Below, one piece after another: positions 49,884 to 61,548 of a stretch of DNA of 64,000 nt; position 1 is the stretch's first letter, and each line of letters starts with the position of its first letter. The translations under genes and the position numbers were made by a program. This DNA is from Gammaproteobacteria bacterium (GTDB lineage Bacteria > Pseudomonadota > Gammaproteobacteria > JAJPIJ01). Under the pieces are notes generated by a model. It ran no database searches. It had not been told where the DNA came from and worked only from the letters and a program-made list of their open reading frames with translations. Location of the stretch: positions 15,163 through 79,162 of the forward strand of contig JAJVHZ010000001.1 in NCBI GenBank assembly GCA_022072255.1, given 5' to 3'.

Positions 49884-50270
49884 ATGTCATCCTATCTCAT
49901 CGTCAAGTCGGTGCATGTGCTGTGCGCGGCCCTGACGTTCGTTTCGTTCACCACGCGCGGGGTCTGGATGTGGCGGGGATCTCCGTGGCTGCAGCGGCGC
50001 TGGGTGCGCGTCCTGCCGCACATCGTCGACAGCCTGCTGCTGGGCAGCGCCGCGGCGCTGGTGGTGATCACGCACCAGTACCCGGGGCCGGCGGCGTGGA
50101 TCAACGCCAAGATCGCCGCCCTGATCATATATATCGCCCTGGGAATGGTCGCGCTGCGGCGCGGGCGATCGATGCGGGTGCGGCGCGCCGCGTTCGTGGC
50201 GGCCCTGTGCGTGTTCGCCTACATCCTCCTGGTGGCGCGGACCCGCCAGCCCCTGCCGTTCCTGGGATAG
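49884..50270 (+). CDS. SirB2-family membrane protein
   Basis: The 128-residue protein has four hydrophobic segments (LIVKSVHVLCAALTFVSF, HIVDSLLLGSAAALVVI, KIAALIIYIALGMVAL, AAFVAALCVFAYILLVA) and the family features IKSVHV-like start and HIVD. SirB2 proteins are inner-membrane proteins of unclear function. It lies 31 bases after secF and 5 bases before pdxB, so it probably shares their transcript. Confidence 0.9.
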   Translation: MSSYLIVKSVHVLCAALTFVSFTTRGVWMWRGSPWLQRRWVRVLPHIVDSLLLGSAAALVVITHQYPGPAAWINAKIAALIIYIALGMVALRRGRSMRVRRAAFVAALCVFAYILLVARTRQPLPFLG

Positions 50271-50275
50271 CATTC

Positions 50276-51415
50276 ATGCGCATCGTCGCCGATCAGAACA
50301 TCGCCGAGGTCGAGGCGGCGTTCGGCGGCCTCGGCGAGGTGATCCGCGTGCCCGGGCGCATGCTGGCGCGCGAGCACCTGCGCGATGCCGGCATGTTGCT
50401 CGTGCGGTCGGTGACGCGCGTGGACGCGGAACTGCTGGACGACACGCCGGTGCGTTTCGTGGCCACGGCCACCAGCGGCGTCGACCACGTCGATCTGGAC
50501 TATCTGCGCGCGCGCGCGATCGCGTTCGCCGACGCGCCGGGCAGCAATGCCGAGTCGGTGGCGGAGTATGTCGTCTGCACCGTGCTCGTGCGGCTCGCGG
50601 CCGAGGAACGATCGGCCGAGGGGCTCACTGTCGGTATCGTCGGCTGCGGTCATGTCGGTTCGCGCGTGGCGCAGAAGTGCGAGGCGCTGGGCATGCGCTG
50701 CATCCTGAACGACCCGCCGCTGCGGGATGCCACCGGCAACCCGCGCTACCAGGACATCGAGACCGCGCTGCAGGCCGATGTGGTCACCCTGCACGTGCCG
50801 CTGACGGATCACGGTGCCTATCCCACGCACCACCTCATCGACGCGGGGCGGTTGCAGCGCATGCGTCCGGACGCTCTCATCATCAACACGGCGCGCGGCG
50901 GCGTAATCGACGAGACGGCGCTGGTGCGCCACCTGTACGCGAGATCCGGCACGAACGCGGTCATCGATTGCTGGGAGAATGAGCCCGCGGTCAGCCGCAG
51001 GCTTCTTTCCCGCGCCGTGCTGGCGACAGCGCACATCGCCGGATACAGCTACGACGCCAAGCTGCGCGCCACGGAGATGATCTACCAGGGCGCCTGCCGG
51101 TACCTCGGTGTCGAGCCGGCGTGGAAGGCCGCCCTCGATCCGATCGCCGGCGGCTACATGGTCGACACGCATGTCGACCAGGAAGCTCTCAGGCGGGCGG
51201 TCATCGCCTGCTATGATGTACGCGCCGACGACGCGCTGTTGCGCTTTGCCCTGACCATGGCTCCGCAGCGCATGCCCCCGTACTTCGACGGCCTGCGGCG
51301 CGACTATCGCAGGCGGCGCGAATTCGCGGCACTGAAGGTCACCTGTCACCGGCGCCGCGAGAGGCTGGCCGCCATGCTCGCGGGACTGGGATTCGCGGTG
51401 CGGCTGGTCCCGTAG
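50276..51415 (+). CDS. pdxB: 4-phosphoerythronate dehydrogenase PdxB
   Basis: PdxB oxidises 4-phosphoerythronate in the DXP-dependent vitamin B6 pathway. The 379 residues begin MRIVADQNI, typical of the family, and contain the NAD motif [13 protein letters not shown] near residue 120, the catalytic Arg in NTARGGVID, the Glu-Pro in WENEP, the catalytic His in ATAHIAGYS, and a C-terminal PdxB dimerisation domain. The stop of the SirB2-like gene is 5 bases upstream, and purT follows 34 bases after it. Confidence 0.95.
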   Translation: MRIVADQNIAEVEAAFGGLGEVIRVPGRMLAREHLRDAGMLLVRSVTRVDAELLDDTPVRFVATATSGVDHVDLDYLRARAIAFADAPGSNAESVAEYVVCTVLVRLAAEERSAEGLTVGIVGCGHVGSRVAQKCEALGMRCILNDPPLRDATGNPRYQDIETALQADVVTLHVPLTDHGAYPTHHLIDAGRLQRMRPDALIINTARGGVIDETALVRHLYARSGTNAVIDCWENEPAVSRRLLSRAVLATAHIAGYSYDAKLRATEMIYQGACRYLGVEPAWKAALDPIAGGYMVDTHVDQEALRRAVIACYDVRADDALLRFALTMAPQRMPPYFDGLRRDYRRRREFAALKVTCHRRRERLAAMLAGLGFAVRLVP

Positions 51416-51449
51416 CGGGCCGAACACCCTGCCTGGAGCACATCGGACG

Positions 51450-52631
51450 ATGACGACGATCGGAACACCGCACACGGCCGGCGCCACGCGCATGCTGCTG
51501 CTGGGGTCCGGCGAACTGGGCAAGGAGGTCGCGATCGAGGCGCAGGGGCTGGGTGTGGAGGTCATCGCCGTTGACCGCTACGCCAACGCCCCGGCCATGC
51601 AGCTCGCGCATCGCTGCCACGTCATCGACATGCTCGATGGCGCGGCGCTGCGGCGCGTGATCGAGCGGGAAAGGCCCGACTATATCGTCCCGGAGATCGA
51701 GGCCATCGCCACCGATGAGCTGGTTGCCCTCGAGGGCGAAGGCTACAGGGTGGTGCCGACCTCCTGCGCCGCGCGGCTGACCATGAACCGCGAGGGCATA
51801 CGCCGGCTGGCGGCAGAGCAGCTCGGGCTGCCGACCTCGGCCTACCGTTTCGCCGACACGTTGGCGGAGTGCGCGGCGGCGGTGAAGGCCATAGGCCTGC
51901 CCTGCGTCATCAAGCCCGTGTTGAGTTCCCCGGGCAAGGGCCAGTCGCTGGTGCGCGCCGCGTCCGACGTGGACAAGGCGTGGAACTATGCCCAGAGCGG
52001 CAGCCGGGCCGGCCGGGGGCGCGTCATCGTCGATGGCTTCCTCGACTTCGAGTACGAGATTACGCTCCTCACGGTGCGCCACGGAGCCGGCATCTCGTTC
52101 TGCGATCCGATCGGCCATCTGCGGGCCGACGGCGAGTACCGCGAGTCATGGCAGTCGCAGCCGATGACCCCGGCAGCGCTGGCGGCGAGCCAGCGCATGG
52201 CGCGCACCGTCACCGACGCGCTGGAGGGACACGGGGTGTTCGCTGTGGAGCTGTTCGTGCGCGGCGACGACGTGTGGTTCAGCGAGGTCTCGCCGCGTCC
52301 TCACGACACCGGCCTGGTCACGCTCGTCTCCCAGGACCTCTCGCAGTTCGCCCTGCACGTGCGTGCGATACTCGGACTGCCCATGCCGGTGATCAGGCAG
52401 CGCGGAGCGGCCGCCGCCTGCGCCCTGCTGGTCGAGGGCGAGTCGCGATCCGTCAGGTTCTCGGGCGTCGATCAGGCGCTCGGCGAGGCCGACACCGCCC
52501 TGCGCCTGTTCGGCAAGCCGGAGGTGCGCGGCAAGCGGCGCATGGGTGTGGGTCTTGCGCTGGGAGCGAGCCTGGAGGAGGCGCGCGCGAAGGCGCGCCG
52601 CGTCGTCGAGGCCGTACAGGTCCATCTGTGA
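51450..52631 (+). CDS. purT: Formate-dependent GAR transformylase PurT
   Basis: PurT makes N-formylglycinamide ribonucleotide from formate and ATP in purine synthesis. The 393-residue ATP-grasp protein has [32 protein letters not shown], the ATP-grasp lid ([14 protein letters not shown]) and the metal-binding [14 protein letters not shown] near residue 280. Gene order and spacing suggest cotranscription with pdxB and gloA. Confidence 0.96.
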   Translation: MTTIGTPHTAGATRMLLLGSGELGKEVAIEAQGLGVEVIAVDRYANAPAMQLAHRCHVIDMLDGAALRRVIERERPDYIVPEIEAIATDELVALEGEGYRVVPTSCAARLTMNREGIRRLAAEQLGLPTSAYRFADTLAECAAAVKAIGLPCVIKPVLSSPGKGQSLVRAASDVDKAWNYAQSGSRAGRGRVIVDGFLDFEYEITLLTVRHGAGISFCDPIGHLRADGEYRESWQSQPMTPAALAASQRMARTVTDALEGHGVFAVELFVRGDDVWFSEVSPRPHDTGLVTLVSQDLSQFALHVRAILGLPMPVIRQRGAAAACALLVEGESRSVRFSGVDQALGEADTALRLFGKPEVRGKRRMGVGLALGASLEEARAKARRVVEAVQVHL

Positions 52632-52666
52632 ACCGACAGTCGAACCAAAGGGAGGCATAGGACGGT

Positions 52667-53056
52667 ATGAGGATACTTCACACCATGCTGCGGGTGGCCG
52701 ATCTCGATCGCTCGCTCGATTTCTATACCAACGTGCTCGGCATGCGGGTGCTGCGCAGGAAGGATTACCCGGACGGCAAGTTCACGCTTGCCTTCGTCGG
52801 CTACCAGGATGAGGCCGACGGGGCGGTGCTCGAGCTGACCCACAACTGGGATACCGACCACTACGAGCTCGGCAGTGCCTACGGTCACGTCGCCCTCGAG
52901 GTCGACGACGCCTACGCCGCCTGCGAGCGGGTGAAGGCCAGGGGCGGGCAGGTGGTGCGCGAGGCCGGGCCGATGAAGCACGGCACGAGCGTCATCGCCT
53001 TCGTCCAGGACCCCGACGGCTACAAGATCGAGTTCGTTCAGAAGGGCACCTGGTAG
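52667..53056 (+). CDS. gloA: Lactoylglutathione lyase (glyoxalase I)
   Basis: GloA isomerises the hemithioacetal of methylglyoxal and glutathione. The 129-residue protein has all four metal ligands of the family: His in [10 protein letters not shown], Glu in VLELTHNW, His in [10 protein letters not shown] and Glu in YKIEFVQKG. The length is usual. GGGAGGCA lies upstream. It ends the pdxB-purT-gloA series and converges with the DUF4399 gene. Confidence 0.96.
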   Translation: MRILHTMLRVADLDRSLDFYTNVLGMRVLRRKDYPDGKFTLAFVGYQDEADGAVLELTHNWDTDHYELGSAYGHVALEVDDAYAACERVKARGGQVVREAGPMKHGTSVIAFVQDPDGYKIEFVQKGTW

Positions 53057-53130
53057 TCGGGCCGGCATGCCGGCCGGGACGGTGGCGTGCCCGCCTCGCC
53101 GCCCGCGGACGGGAGGCGGCGCAACCCGTC

Positions 53131-53544
53131 TTATTTCACGGTGATCGTGATGCGATCGGAGACCACCGGCGGGTCGTGTGGCACGTGCAGGTGGTCGCCC
53201 ATCAGCAACTGCAGCGTGTGCTTGCCCGGCGGCAGGTCGAGCGTCACCTCGGTCTGACCGCCGCCGAAGTGGATGTGCTTGTCGTCCTTCGGCACCGGCT
53301 GGTCCAGCGGCGGCAGATCACTGTCGATGATGAGGTGGTGGTGGCCGGTGTTGGGCACCGCGGTCCCCGCCGGCGCGACCCCCATCCCGACGAGGCCGAA
53401 CCGTACGGTCACGGGGCTGCTGACCTCGGCACCGTCGGCAGGTGCGATGATGTAGACCTTCGCACCCTCGGGCGCGGGCGTGGGCTCGGCGCCGGCCGCG
53501 ACGGCGATGCCGGCCATGGCGAGCAGTGCCAGTAATTTTTTCAT
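53131..53544 (-). CDS. Periplasmic DUF4399 protein
   Basis: The 137-residue protein has a signal peptide (MKKLLALLAMAGIAVAAGA) and the DUF4399 core with VYIIAPADGAEVSSPVTVRF, NTGHHHLIIDSDLPP, KHIHFGGGQTEVTLDLPPG and LLMGDHLHVPHDPPV. The many His residues suggest metal binding, but no function is established. The start at 53544 follows GGAGGG. It is the only minus-strand gene between queA and the degS-like gene. Confidence 0.9.
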   Translation of the reverse strand: MKKLLALLAMAGIAVAAGAEPTPAPEGAKVYIIAPADGAEVSSPVTVRFGLVGMGVAPAGTAVPNTGHHHLIIDSDLPPLDQPVPKDDKHIHFGGGQTEVTLDLPPGKHTLQLLMGDHLHVPHDPPVVSDRITITVK

Positions 53545-53655
53545 GAAAACCCTCCACTTGACTCGTCCGTCCGCGCGCATGTTAGCACGCCGACGGTTGA
53601 CGCCATCGGTCAGGTCACACAGAATTCGCCGCGTTCACTTGCGCCTCCCCCGCGG

Positions 53656-54474
<819 letters not shown>

Positions 54475-54486
54475 GGGCGGCCGGCG

Positions 54487-55266
54487 ATGCTCGAGCTGCT
54501 GCAAGGACTCGGTCACTGGACGCTGAGCGGGCTCAGGCGACTGGGACGCGCCAATATCTTCATGCTCTACGTGCTCGGCGGGATCCCGCTGTGCGTGCGG
54601 CGATTCCGTCTGGTGATCACCCAGCTGTTCGCGGTCGGCGTCCTCTCGATACTCATCATCTTCGTCTCGGGCCTGTTCGTCGGCATGGTCCTTGGCCTGC
54701 AGGGCTATAATACGCTGGTGGATTTCGGTGCCGAGGAATCGCTCGGCGTGCTGGTGGCGTTGTCGTTGGTGCGTGAGCTCGGGCCCGTGGTCTCGGCGCT
54801 GCTTTTCGCGGGCCGCGCGGGGTCGGCGCTGACCGCCGAGATCGGCCTGATGAAGGCCACCGAACAGCTCTCGGCGATGGAGATGATGGCGGTGGATCCG
54901 CTGCATCGCGTCATCGCGCCCCGGCTGCTGGCGGGAATCATCGCCATGCCGTTGCTGGCCGCGATCTTCAGCGCCGTCGGTGTGTTTGGCGGCTACCTCG
55001 TCGGCGTTGGAATGCTGGGGGTCGACGACGGCGCCTTCTGGTCGCAGATGCAGTCGTCGGTGGAATTCCGCGAGGATATCCTGAACGGCGTCATCAAGAG
55101 CCTGGTGTTCGGCGTGACGGTCACCTGGATTGCGGTCTTCGAGGGTTACGACACGTTGCCCACCTCCGAGGGCATCGGCCGGGCGACGACGCGCACGGTG
55201 GTGAACTCGAGCCTGGCGGTGCTGGCGTTCGATTTCATCCTGACGGCGCTGATGTTCAACAAGTGA
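54487..55266 (+). CDS. mlaE: Phospholipid transport permease MlaE
   Basis: MlaE is the inner-membrane permease of the Mla system. The 259-residue protein has an N-terminal amphipathic helix and about five membrane helices, with the MlaE motifs [27 protein letters not shown] region split around residues 95-125 and [19 protein letters not shown] before it. Its stop overlaps a possible GTG start of mlaD. The gene lies between mlaF and mlaD. Confidence 0.95.
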   Translation: MLELLQGLGHWTLSGLRRLGRANIFMLYVLGGIPLCVRRFRLVITQLFAVGVLSILIIFVSGLFVGMVLGLQGYNTLVDFGAEESLGVLVALSLVRELGPVVSALLFAGRAGSALTAEIGLMKATEQLSAMEMMAVDPLHRVIAPRLLAGIIAMPLLAAIFSAVGVFGGYLVGVGMLGVDDGAFWSQMQSSVEFREDILNGVIKSLVFGVTVTWIAVFEGYDTLPTSEGIGRATTRTVVNSSLAVLAFDFILTALMFNK

Positions 55267-55277
55267 GGTCTGCGAAG

Positions 55278-55757
55278 ATGGTCGAATACCGAAAAATCGA
55301 GATCCTGGTGGGCGCCTTCGTGTTCGCGGGCCTGCTTGCGCTGACGATACTGGCGATGAAGGTCAGCAACCTCACCGACTTCGGTGGCGGCGACGGCTAC
55401 GAGGTGAAGGCGAAATTCGATAACATTGGTGGCCTGAAGGTGAGGGCGCCGGTGAAGATGGCGGGCGTCCAGATCGGGCGGGTCGCCGAGATCGGTTTCG
55501 ACAACAAGACCTTCCAGGCCGTGGCGGTCATGAAAATCGACAGGAAGTTCAATGCCATACCGAAGGATACCGCGGCGAAGATCTATACGGCCGGGCTGCT
55601 GGGCGAGCAGTACATCGCGCTGGAACCGGGTGGCGATGAGGAGTCGCTGAAGGACGGCGACTCCATCGTCCTGACCTCCAATGCCGTGGTGCTGGAGCAG
55701 GTGATCAGCCAGTTTCTGTACAGCAAGGCCGCCGGCGACGACAAGAGCGGCTCCTGA
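55278..55757 (+). CDS. mlaD: Mla substrate-binding MCE protein MlaD
   Basis: MlaD is a single-pass membrane protein whose MCE domains form a hexameric ring that carries lipids. One N-terminal helix (ILVGAFVFAGLLALTILAM) precedes the MCE domain with YEVKAKFDNIGGLKVRAPVK and AAKIYTAGLLGEQYIALEPG. A GTG at 55263 overlapping the mlaE stop would add five residues; the ATG at 55278 is preferred because it gives the usual MVEYRKIE-like start. The 159-residue length is usual. Confidence 0.94.
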   Translation: MVEYRKIEILVGAFVFAGLLALTILAMKVSNLTDFGGGDGYEVKAKFDNIGGLKVRAPVKMAGVQIGRVAEIGFDNKTFQAVAVMKIDRKFNAIPKDTAAKIYTAGLLGEQYIALEPGGDEESLKDGDSIVLTSNAVVLEQVISQFLYSKAAGDDKSGS

Positions 55758-55843
55758 GAGCGGCGATGAGGCGGCGAGTCCGGCCACGAACGGTGTCGGG
55801 CGCCGGAGGATGCGATGCGTGGCGGGGATAAGAGGGGAAGTCC

Positions 55844-56446
55844 ATGAGTCAGTTCTTGCGTCTGTTGGCTGTGGCAGCGGGCATGACGTTCCTTACCGGG
55901 GCCTCGGCGTCGACCTCGCCCGAGGAGGTCGTGAAGATCACCACCGAGCGGGTGCTCGAACGGGTGCGCGCCGAGCACGACGCGCTGAAGGCGGATACCG
56001 GCAGGCTGTACGGCCTGGTCAACGAGCTCATCATCCCGCATTTTGACTTCGAGGCCGCATCGCGGCTGGTGCTCGGCAGGCACTGGCGTACTGCCAGCGA
56101 CGAGCAGCGCGCGCGATTCACCGAGGCGTTCAAACAGCTGCTCGTGCGGACCTACGCGAACGCGCTGTTCCAGTACGCGGACGAGACGATCGTGTTCAAG
56201 CCCTCACAGACGGACGGTGAGCACGTGGTGGTGAAGACCGAGGTGACTCAGCAGGGCGCGCATCCGATCCCGGTCAACTACCGCATGCATCAGAAGAACG
56301 GCGAGTGGAAGGCCTACGACGTGTTCGTCGACGGCATCAGCCTGGTCGTGACCTACCGCGGCGATTTCGGTTCGCGCGTGAATCAGAGCGGAATCGACGG
56401 GCTCATCAGCGACCTCGAGGCGAAGAACAAGGGATTGAACCGGTGA
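55844..56446 (+). CDS. mlaC: Mla periplasmic shuttle protein MlaC
   Basis: MlaC carries phospholipids across the periplasm between MlaA and MlaD. The 200 residues have a signal peptide ending near TGASAS, then family segments IPHFDFEAASRLVLGRHWR and FKQLLVRTYANAL, with the late YDVFVDGISLVVTYRGDF. Its stop overlaps the GTG start of mlaB. It lies 86 bases after mlaD. Confidence 0.95.
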   Translation: MSQFLRLLAVAAGMTFLTGASASTSPEEVVKITTERVLERVRAEHDALKADTGRLYGLVNELIIPHFDFEAASRLVLGRHWRTASDEQRARFTEAFKQLLVRTYANALFQYADETIVFKPSQTDGEHVVVKTEVTQQGAHPIPVNYRMHQKNGEWKAYDVFVDGISLVVTYRGDFGSRVNQSGIDGLISDLEAKNKGLNR

Positions 56447-56757
56447 ACACCGCCCGGCTCGTGAAGGGCGACGGGCAGACTTTTTTCCTCGACGGCGATG
56501 TCGCGCTGGCCACGGTGCCGTCCCTGCTCGCCCAGTCCAGGGAGCTGTGGGCGGGCGATGGCGATCAGGTCATCGACATGTCCAGGGTGCGGCGCATCGA
56601 CAGCAGCAGCCTGGCGCTCATGCTCGAATGGGCGCGCGCCGCCAGGGCCGGCGGTGGTTCCGTGCGCTTTCGCAGCGTCCCCGGCCAGGTGCTGGCGGTC
56701 GCCCGGCTCTGTGGCGTCGAGACGCTGCTTCCGGTCGATTCGGCTGGCGGCCCGTAG
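56443..56757 (+). CDS. mlaB: STAS-domain protein MlaB
   Basis: MlaB is the cytoplasmic STAS subunit that stabilises MlaF. The 104-residue protein has the STAS core: GDVALATVPSLLAQ, the VIDMSRVRRIDSSSLALMLE strand-helix around residue 45 with the conserved Ser-Ser, and a C-terminal VARLCGVETLLPV. It starts with GTG at 56443, overlapping the mlaC stop by 4 bases. An ATG start is not available. Although STAS proteins can pair with RsbW-like ATPases, its place in mlaFEDCB argues for a Mla role. Confidence 0.9.
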   Translation: MNTARLVKGDGQTFFLDGDVALATVPSLLAQSRELWAGDGDQVIDMSRVRRIDSSSLALMLEWARAARAGGGSVRFRSVPGQVLAVARLCGVETLLPVDSAGGP

Positions 56758-56766
56758 GCCCGCTCC

Positions 56767-57015
56767 ATGCTCCCCGAGCAGATACGCAGCCTGATCGAGG
56801 CCGGCATTCCCGGCGCCCGGGCACTGGTGCGCGGCGAGGACGGCGTGCACTTCGAGGCCGTGGTGGCCGCCGAGAGCTTTCGCGGCATGAGCACGCTGAA
56901 GCAGCATCAGCTCGTCTACGGGACGCTCGGCGCGCGCATGGGCACGGAGATCCATGCACTGGCCCTGCGGACCTGTACCCCCGAGGAGTGGCAGCATCTG
57001 GCGGCCGGGCCCTGA
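56767..57015 (+). CDS. ibaG: BolA-family protein IbaG
   Basis: IbaG is a small BolA protein linked to iron-sulfur metabolism and acid stress, and in this position it always accompanies mla and murA. The 82-residue protein shows the BolA motif FRGMSTLKQHQLVYGTLG, containing the conserved His, and the HALALRTCTPEEW end. It lies 9 bases after mlaB and 34 bases before murA. Confidence 0.93.
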   Translation: MLPEQIRSLIEAGIPGARALVRGEDGVHFEAVVAAESFRGMSTLKQHQLVYGTLGARMGTEIHALALRTCTPEEWQHLAAGP

Positions 57016-57034
57016 TCCTCCCCCATTGCAGTAA

Positions 57035-58309
<1,275 letters not shown>

Positions 58310-58422
58310 GCGGATCGCCGACCGCGAGCCGGCACTCGTGTAAACTGCCGACCCAGCCATTCCGCGCCGGGGCGCATGCGCCAGCCGCGCGCTTTGCGTT
58401 ACGGCCCATACCAGCAAGAGCC

Positions 58423-59082
58423 ATGAAGGACTCATCACCGAACGCCGAGGAGCAGGGCGGACTGACCATCGCGCTCTCCAAGGGCCGGATCCTCCAGGAT
58501 GCGCTGCCGCTGCTCGCACGCGTAGGCATCAGGCCGGCGGAGGACCCGTCGCGGTCCCGCAAGCTCGTCCTCACCACCAATCGGCCGGACCTCCGCCTGC
58601 TCATCATTCGCGCGCAGGACGTGCCGACCTACGTCGAGTACGGCGCCGCGGACATCGGCATCGCCGGCAAGGACGTGATGATGGAGTATCGCGGCGACGG
58701 TCTGTACGAGCCGCTGGATCTGAACATCGCCTGCTGCCGTCTGGTCGTGGCGGGCCGGCCCGGAACGCCGCTCGGGAACCGGCGTCTGCGCGTGGCGACC
58801 AAGTACCTCCACACGACCCGCCAGTACTTCGCCGCACAGGGCATCCAGGCGGAGGTGATCAAGCTGTACGGTTCGATGGAGCTGGCGCCACTCATGGGGC
58901 TCGCGGACGTCATCGTCGATCTGGTCGATACCGGCAATACGCTGCGCGCCAACGGCCTGGTGGCGCTCGCGCACGTCGCCGACATCAGCTCGCAGCTGGT
59001 CGTGAACAAGGCGGCCATGAAGATGAAGCACGCTCGCATCAGGAAGCTGACCGCGGCGCTGGCGCGCGCGGTGCAGGATTGA
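58423..59082 (+). CDS. hisG: ATP phosphoribosyltransferase HisG, short form
   Basis: HisG catalyses the first step of histidine synthesis. The 219-residue protein is the short form, lacking the regulatory domain, and therefore needs HisZ, which is not in the window. Features are [33 protein letters not shown], and the PRPP-binding [14 protein letters not shown]. The start at 58423 gives [11 protein letters not shown]. hisD and hisC follow. Confidence 0.96.
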   Translation: MKDSSPNAEEQGGLTIALSKGRILQDALPLLARVGIRPAEDPSRSRKLVLTTNRPDLRLLIIRAQDVPTYVEYGAADIGIAGKDVMMEYRGDGLYEPLDLNIACCRLVVAGRPGTPLGNRRLRVATKYLHTTRQYFAAQGIQAEVIKLYGSMELAPLMGLADVIVDLVDTGNTLRANGLVALAHVADISSQLVVNKAAMKMKHARIRKLTAALARAVQD

Positions 59083-59122
59083 GTGCCGTGTCGCGTCCGT
59101 GGCGCTGGGGAACTGAGAAAGC

Positions 59123-60433
59123 ATGAACGTTGCGATACGAAGGCTCTCGACGGCGGCGCCGGATTTTTCCGACCGGCTCGACGCGCTGCTCGCCTACGAG
59201 TCGGAGGTGGATGGGGCGGTACAGCAGCAGGTGCGTGCGATCATCGACGACATCCGGGCGCGCGGCGATGCCGCTCTGCTCGAATACACCAACCGGTTCG
59301 ATCGACGCAGCGTGGCCGCCGGCGCGCAACTCGAGATCGGGCAGGCGGAACTGCGGCGGGCGCGCGAGGCGCTGACCGACGACCTCCGCCGCGCCCTGGA
59401 GGCGGCCGCCGCGCGCATACGCGCGTATCACGAGCGGCAGCGCCAGGAGACCTGGACGTACACCGAGGCCGACGGCACCGTGCTCGGGCAGAAGATCACG
59501 CCGCTGGCGCGCGCCGGGGTGTACGTGCCCGGCGGCCGTGCTGCCTACCCGTCCTCGGTCCTCATGAACATCATCCCGGCGCGCGTGGCCGGCGTCGGCG
59601 AGATCGTCATGGCCGTGCCGGCGCCGGACGGTCAGCTCGAGCCCGTGGTGCTCGCCGCCGCCGACATCGCCGGCGTCGATCGCGTGTTCACCATCGGCGG
59701 GGCGCAGGCGGTCGCGGCGCTGGCATACGGCACGGAGACGATCCCGCGGGTGGACAAGATCGTCGGGCCCGGCAACATCTACGTGGCCACCGCCAAGGCA
59801 ATGGTGTTCGGCGCCGTCGGCATCGACATGATCGCCGGGCCCTCGGAGATATTGGTGGTGTGCGACGGCGGTACCGATCCGGACTGGATCGCGATGGACA
59901 TGTTCTCACAGGCGGAGCACGACGAGCAGGCGCAGGCGATCCTCATCTCGCCCGATCCCGCGTACCTGGACCGTGTGGCCGAATCGATCGGCAGACTGCT
60001 GCCATCGCAGCCGCGCGCCGGGATCATCCGCAGATCACTGAGCGATCGCGGCGCGCTCATCGCGGTGCGGGATCTGGACGAGGCCGCGCGCATCGCCAAC
60101 CGTATCGCGCCGGAGCACCTGGAACTGTCGGTGGCCGATCCGCAGGCCCTGGCAGCGAAGATCGATCACGCCGGCGCCATCTTCATGGGACGGCATACCG
60201 CCGAGGCGCTGGGCGACTACTGTGCCGGCCCGAATCACGTGCTGCCGACGGCGCAGACCGCGCGCTTCTCCTCGCCCCTGGGGGTGTACGACTTTCAGAA
60301 GCGCTCCTCGATCATCATGTGCTCGCCGGCGGGCGCGGCGTCGCTCGGGCGGCTGGCGGCCACGCTGGCCCGATCCGAGGGGCTGACGGCCCACGCCGGT
60401 TCCGCGGAATATCGCGTTACCGACGCCGGGTGA
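59123..60433 (+). CDS. hisD: Histidinol dehydrogenase HisD
   Basis: HisD oxidises histidinol to histidine in two NAD-dependent steps and binds zinc. The 436 residues show [20 protein letters not shown], the family signature [12 protein letters not shown], the zinc region [14 protein letters not shown] and the late HILPTA-like [20 protein letters not shown]. The stop overlaps the hisC ATG (TGATG at 60431-60435). Confidence 0.97.
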   Translation: MNVAIRRLSTAAPDFSDRLDALLAYESEVDGAVQQQVRAIIDDIRARGDAALLEYTNRFDRRSVAAGAQLEIGQAELRRAREALTDDLRRALEAAAARIRAYHERQRQETWTYTEADGTVLGQKITPLARAGVYVPGGRAAYPSSVLMNIIPARVAGVGEIVMAVPAPDGQLEPVVLAAADIAGVDRVFTIGGAQAVAALAYGTETIPRVDKIVGPGNIYVATAKAMVFGAVGIDMIAGPSEILVVCDGGTDPDWIAMDMFSQAEHDEQAQAILISPDPAYLDRVAESIGRLLPSQPRAGIIRRSLSDRGALIAVRDLDEAARIANRIAPEHLELSVADPQALAAKIDHAGAIFMGRHTAEALGDYCAGPNHVLPTAQTARFSSPLGVYDFQKRSSIIMCSPAGAASLGRLAATLARSEGLTAHAGSAEYRVTDAG

Positions 60434-61518
60434 TGAACCGCGGGCTCGTCGAGCGCTGGGTGAGCGCGCCGGTGCGCCGGCTCGAGGCCTACCACGTCGC
60501 CGATGCGGGCGGTCTGGTCAAGCTCGACGCGATGGAGAATCCGTACACCTGGCCCGCGCCGCTGGTGGGCGAGTGGTTCGAGCGGCTGCGTCATGTCTCG
60601 ATCAATCGCTATCCCTCGCCCGGGGCCGAGGAGCTGAAGAGGGGGCTGCGCCGGTACGCGGGCATGGCCGAGGAGGCGCCCGTCCTGCTCGGCAACGGCT
60701 CCGATGAGCTCATACAGATCGTCGCCATGGCGGTCAGCGGGCCGGGCCGAACGATCCTCGCCCCGGAGCCGACGTTCGTCATGTACCGCATGGTCGCCGA
60801 GGTGCTGGGGTTCCGCTTCGTGGGCGTGCCGTTGCGCGCGGAGGACTTCTCGATCGATGCCGATGCGGTCTGCGGCGCCATCGCGGAGCATCAGCCTGCC
60901 GTGGTATTCCTCGCCTGTCCGAACAACCCGACCGGCAACCTGTTCGATCGCCCCGCCGTGGAGCGGATCCTCGCGGCGGCGCCGGGACTGGTCGTGATCG
61001 ACGAGGCCTACTATCCATTCGCCGGCGAGACCTGGCTGCACGACCTGTACCGGCACGAGAACATGGTCGTGATGCAGACGCTCTCCAAGGCCGGCCTGGC
61101 CGGGCTGCGCGTCGGCATGCTGTTCGGTCCGGCGGAGTGGCTGGAGGAATTCGACAAGGTCAGGCTGCCCTACAACATAAACGTCCTCTCCCAGGCGAGC
61201 GTGAGCTTCATCCTCGAGCACGCCGATCTGCTGCGCGAGCAGACAGCGCAGATCCGCGCCGACCGCGAGGCGCTGTACCAGCGGCTGCGGGAATTGCCGG
61301 GGACAGAGGCCTGGCCGAGCCGCGCGAACTTCCTGCTGTTCCGCACCGCAAGGCGCGCGCGCTCCGTGTTCGACGGCCTGCGGGAGCAGGGAGTGTTGAT
61401 CAAGCTGCTCGACGGCGCGCATCCGCTCCTTCGCGAGTGCCTGCGGGTGACGGTCGGCACGCCCGGCGAGAATGACCGGTTCATCTCCGCCCTGCGGCGC
61501 GTCCTCGATACCCTCTGA
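60433..61518 (+). CDS. hisC: Histidinol-phosphate aminotransferase HisC
   Basis: HisC is the PLP-dependent transaminase of the pathway. The 361-residue protein has a substrate-binding NRYPSP, the PLP-contacting CPNNPTGNLFD, VVIDEAYYPF with the pyridine Asp, and the Schiff-base Lys in TLSKAGLAGLRVG near residue 220. A further Arg lies in LRVTVGTPGEN. It starts inside the hisD stop, so coupling is likely. It converges with the degS-like gene. Confidence 0.96.
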   Translation: MNRGLVERWVSAPVRRLEAYHVADAGGLVKLDAMENPYTWPAPLVGEWFERLRHVSINRYPSPGAEELKRGLRRYAGMAEEAPVLLGNGSDELIQIVAMAVSGPGRTILAPEPTFVMYRMVAEVLGFRFVGVPLRAEDFSIDADAVCGAIAEHQPAVVFLACPNNPTGNLFDRPAVERILAAAPGLVVIDEAYYPFAGETWLHDLYRHENMVVMQTLSKAGLAGLRVGMLFGPAEWLEEFDKVRLPYNINVLSQASVSFILEHADLLREQTAQIRADREALYQRLRELPGTEAWPSRANFLLFRTARRARSVFDGLREQGVLIKLLDGAHPLLRECLRVTVGTPGENDRFISALRRVLDTL

Positions 61519-61548
61519 GCACGCCTCCCGGAACGTGCCGGCGAGCGA

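Noticed and set aside
56443-56757. MlaB STAS protein as the partner of the REC-HATPase regulator
   Set aside because: MlaB is embedded in mlaFEDCB with overlapping genes and has an established role there. It is 14 kb away from the regulator.
59083-61518. Apparent 811-residue fusion ending in HisC
   Set aside because: The first half is hisD in another frame. The TGATG junction at 60431-60435 and normal HisD and HisC lengths show two separate genes.
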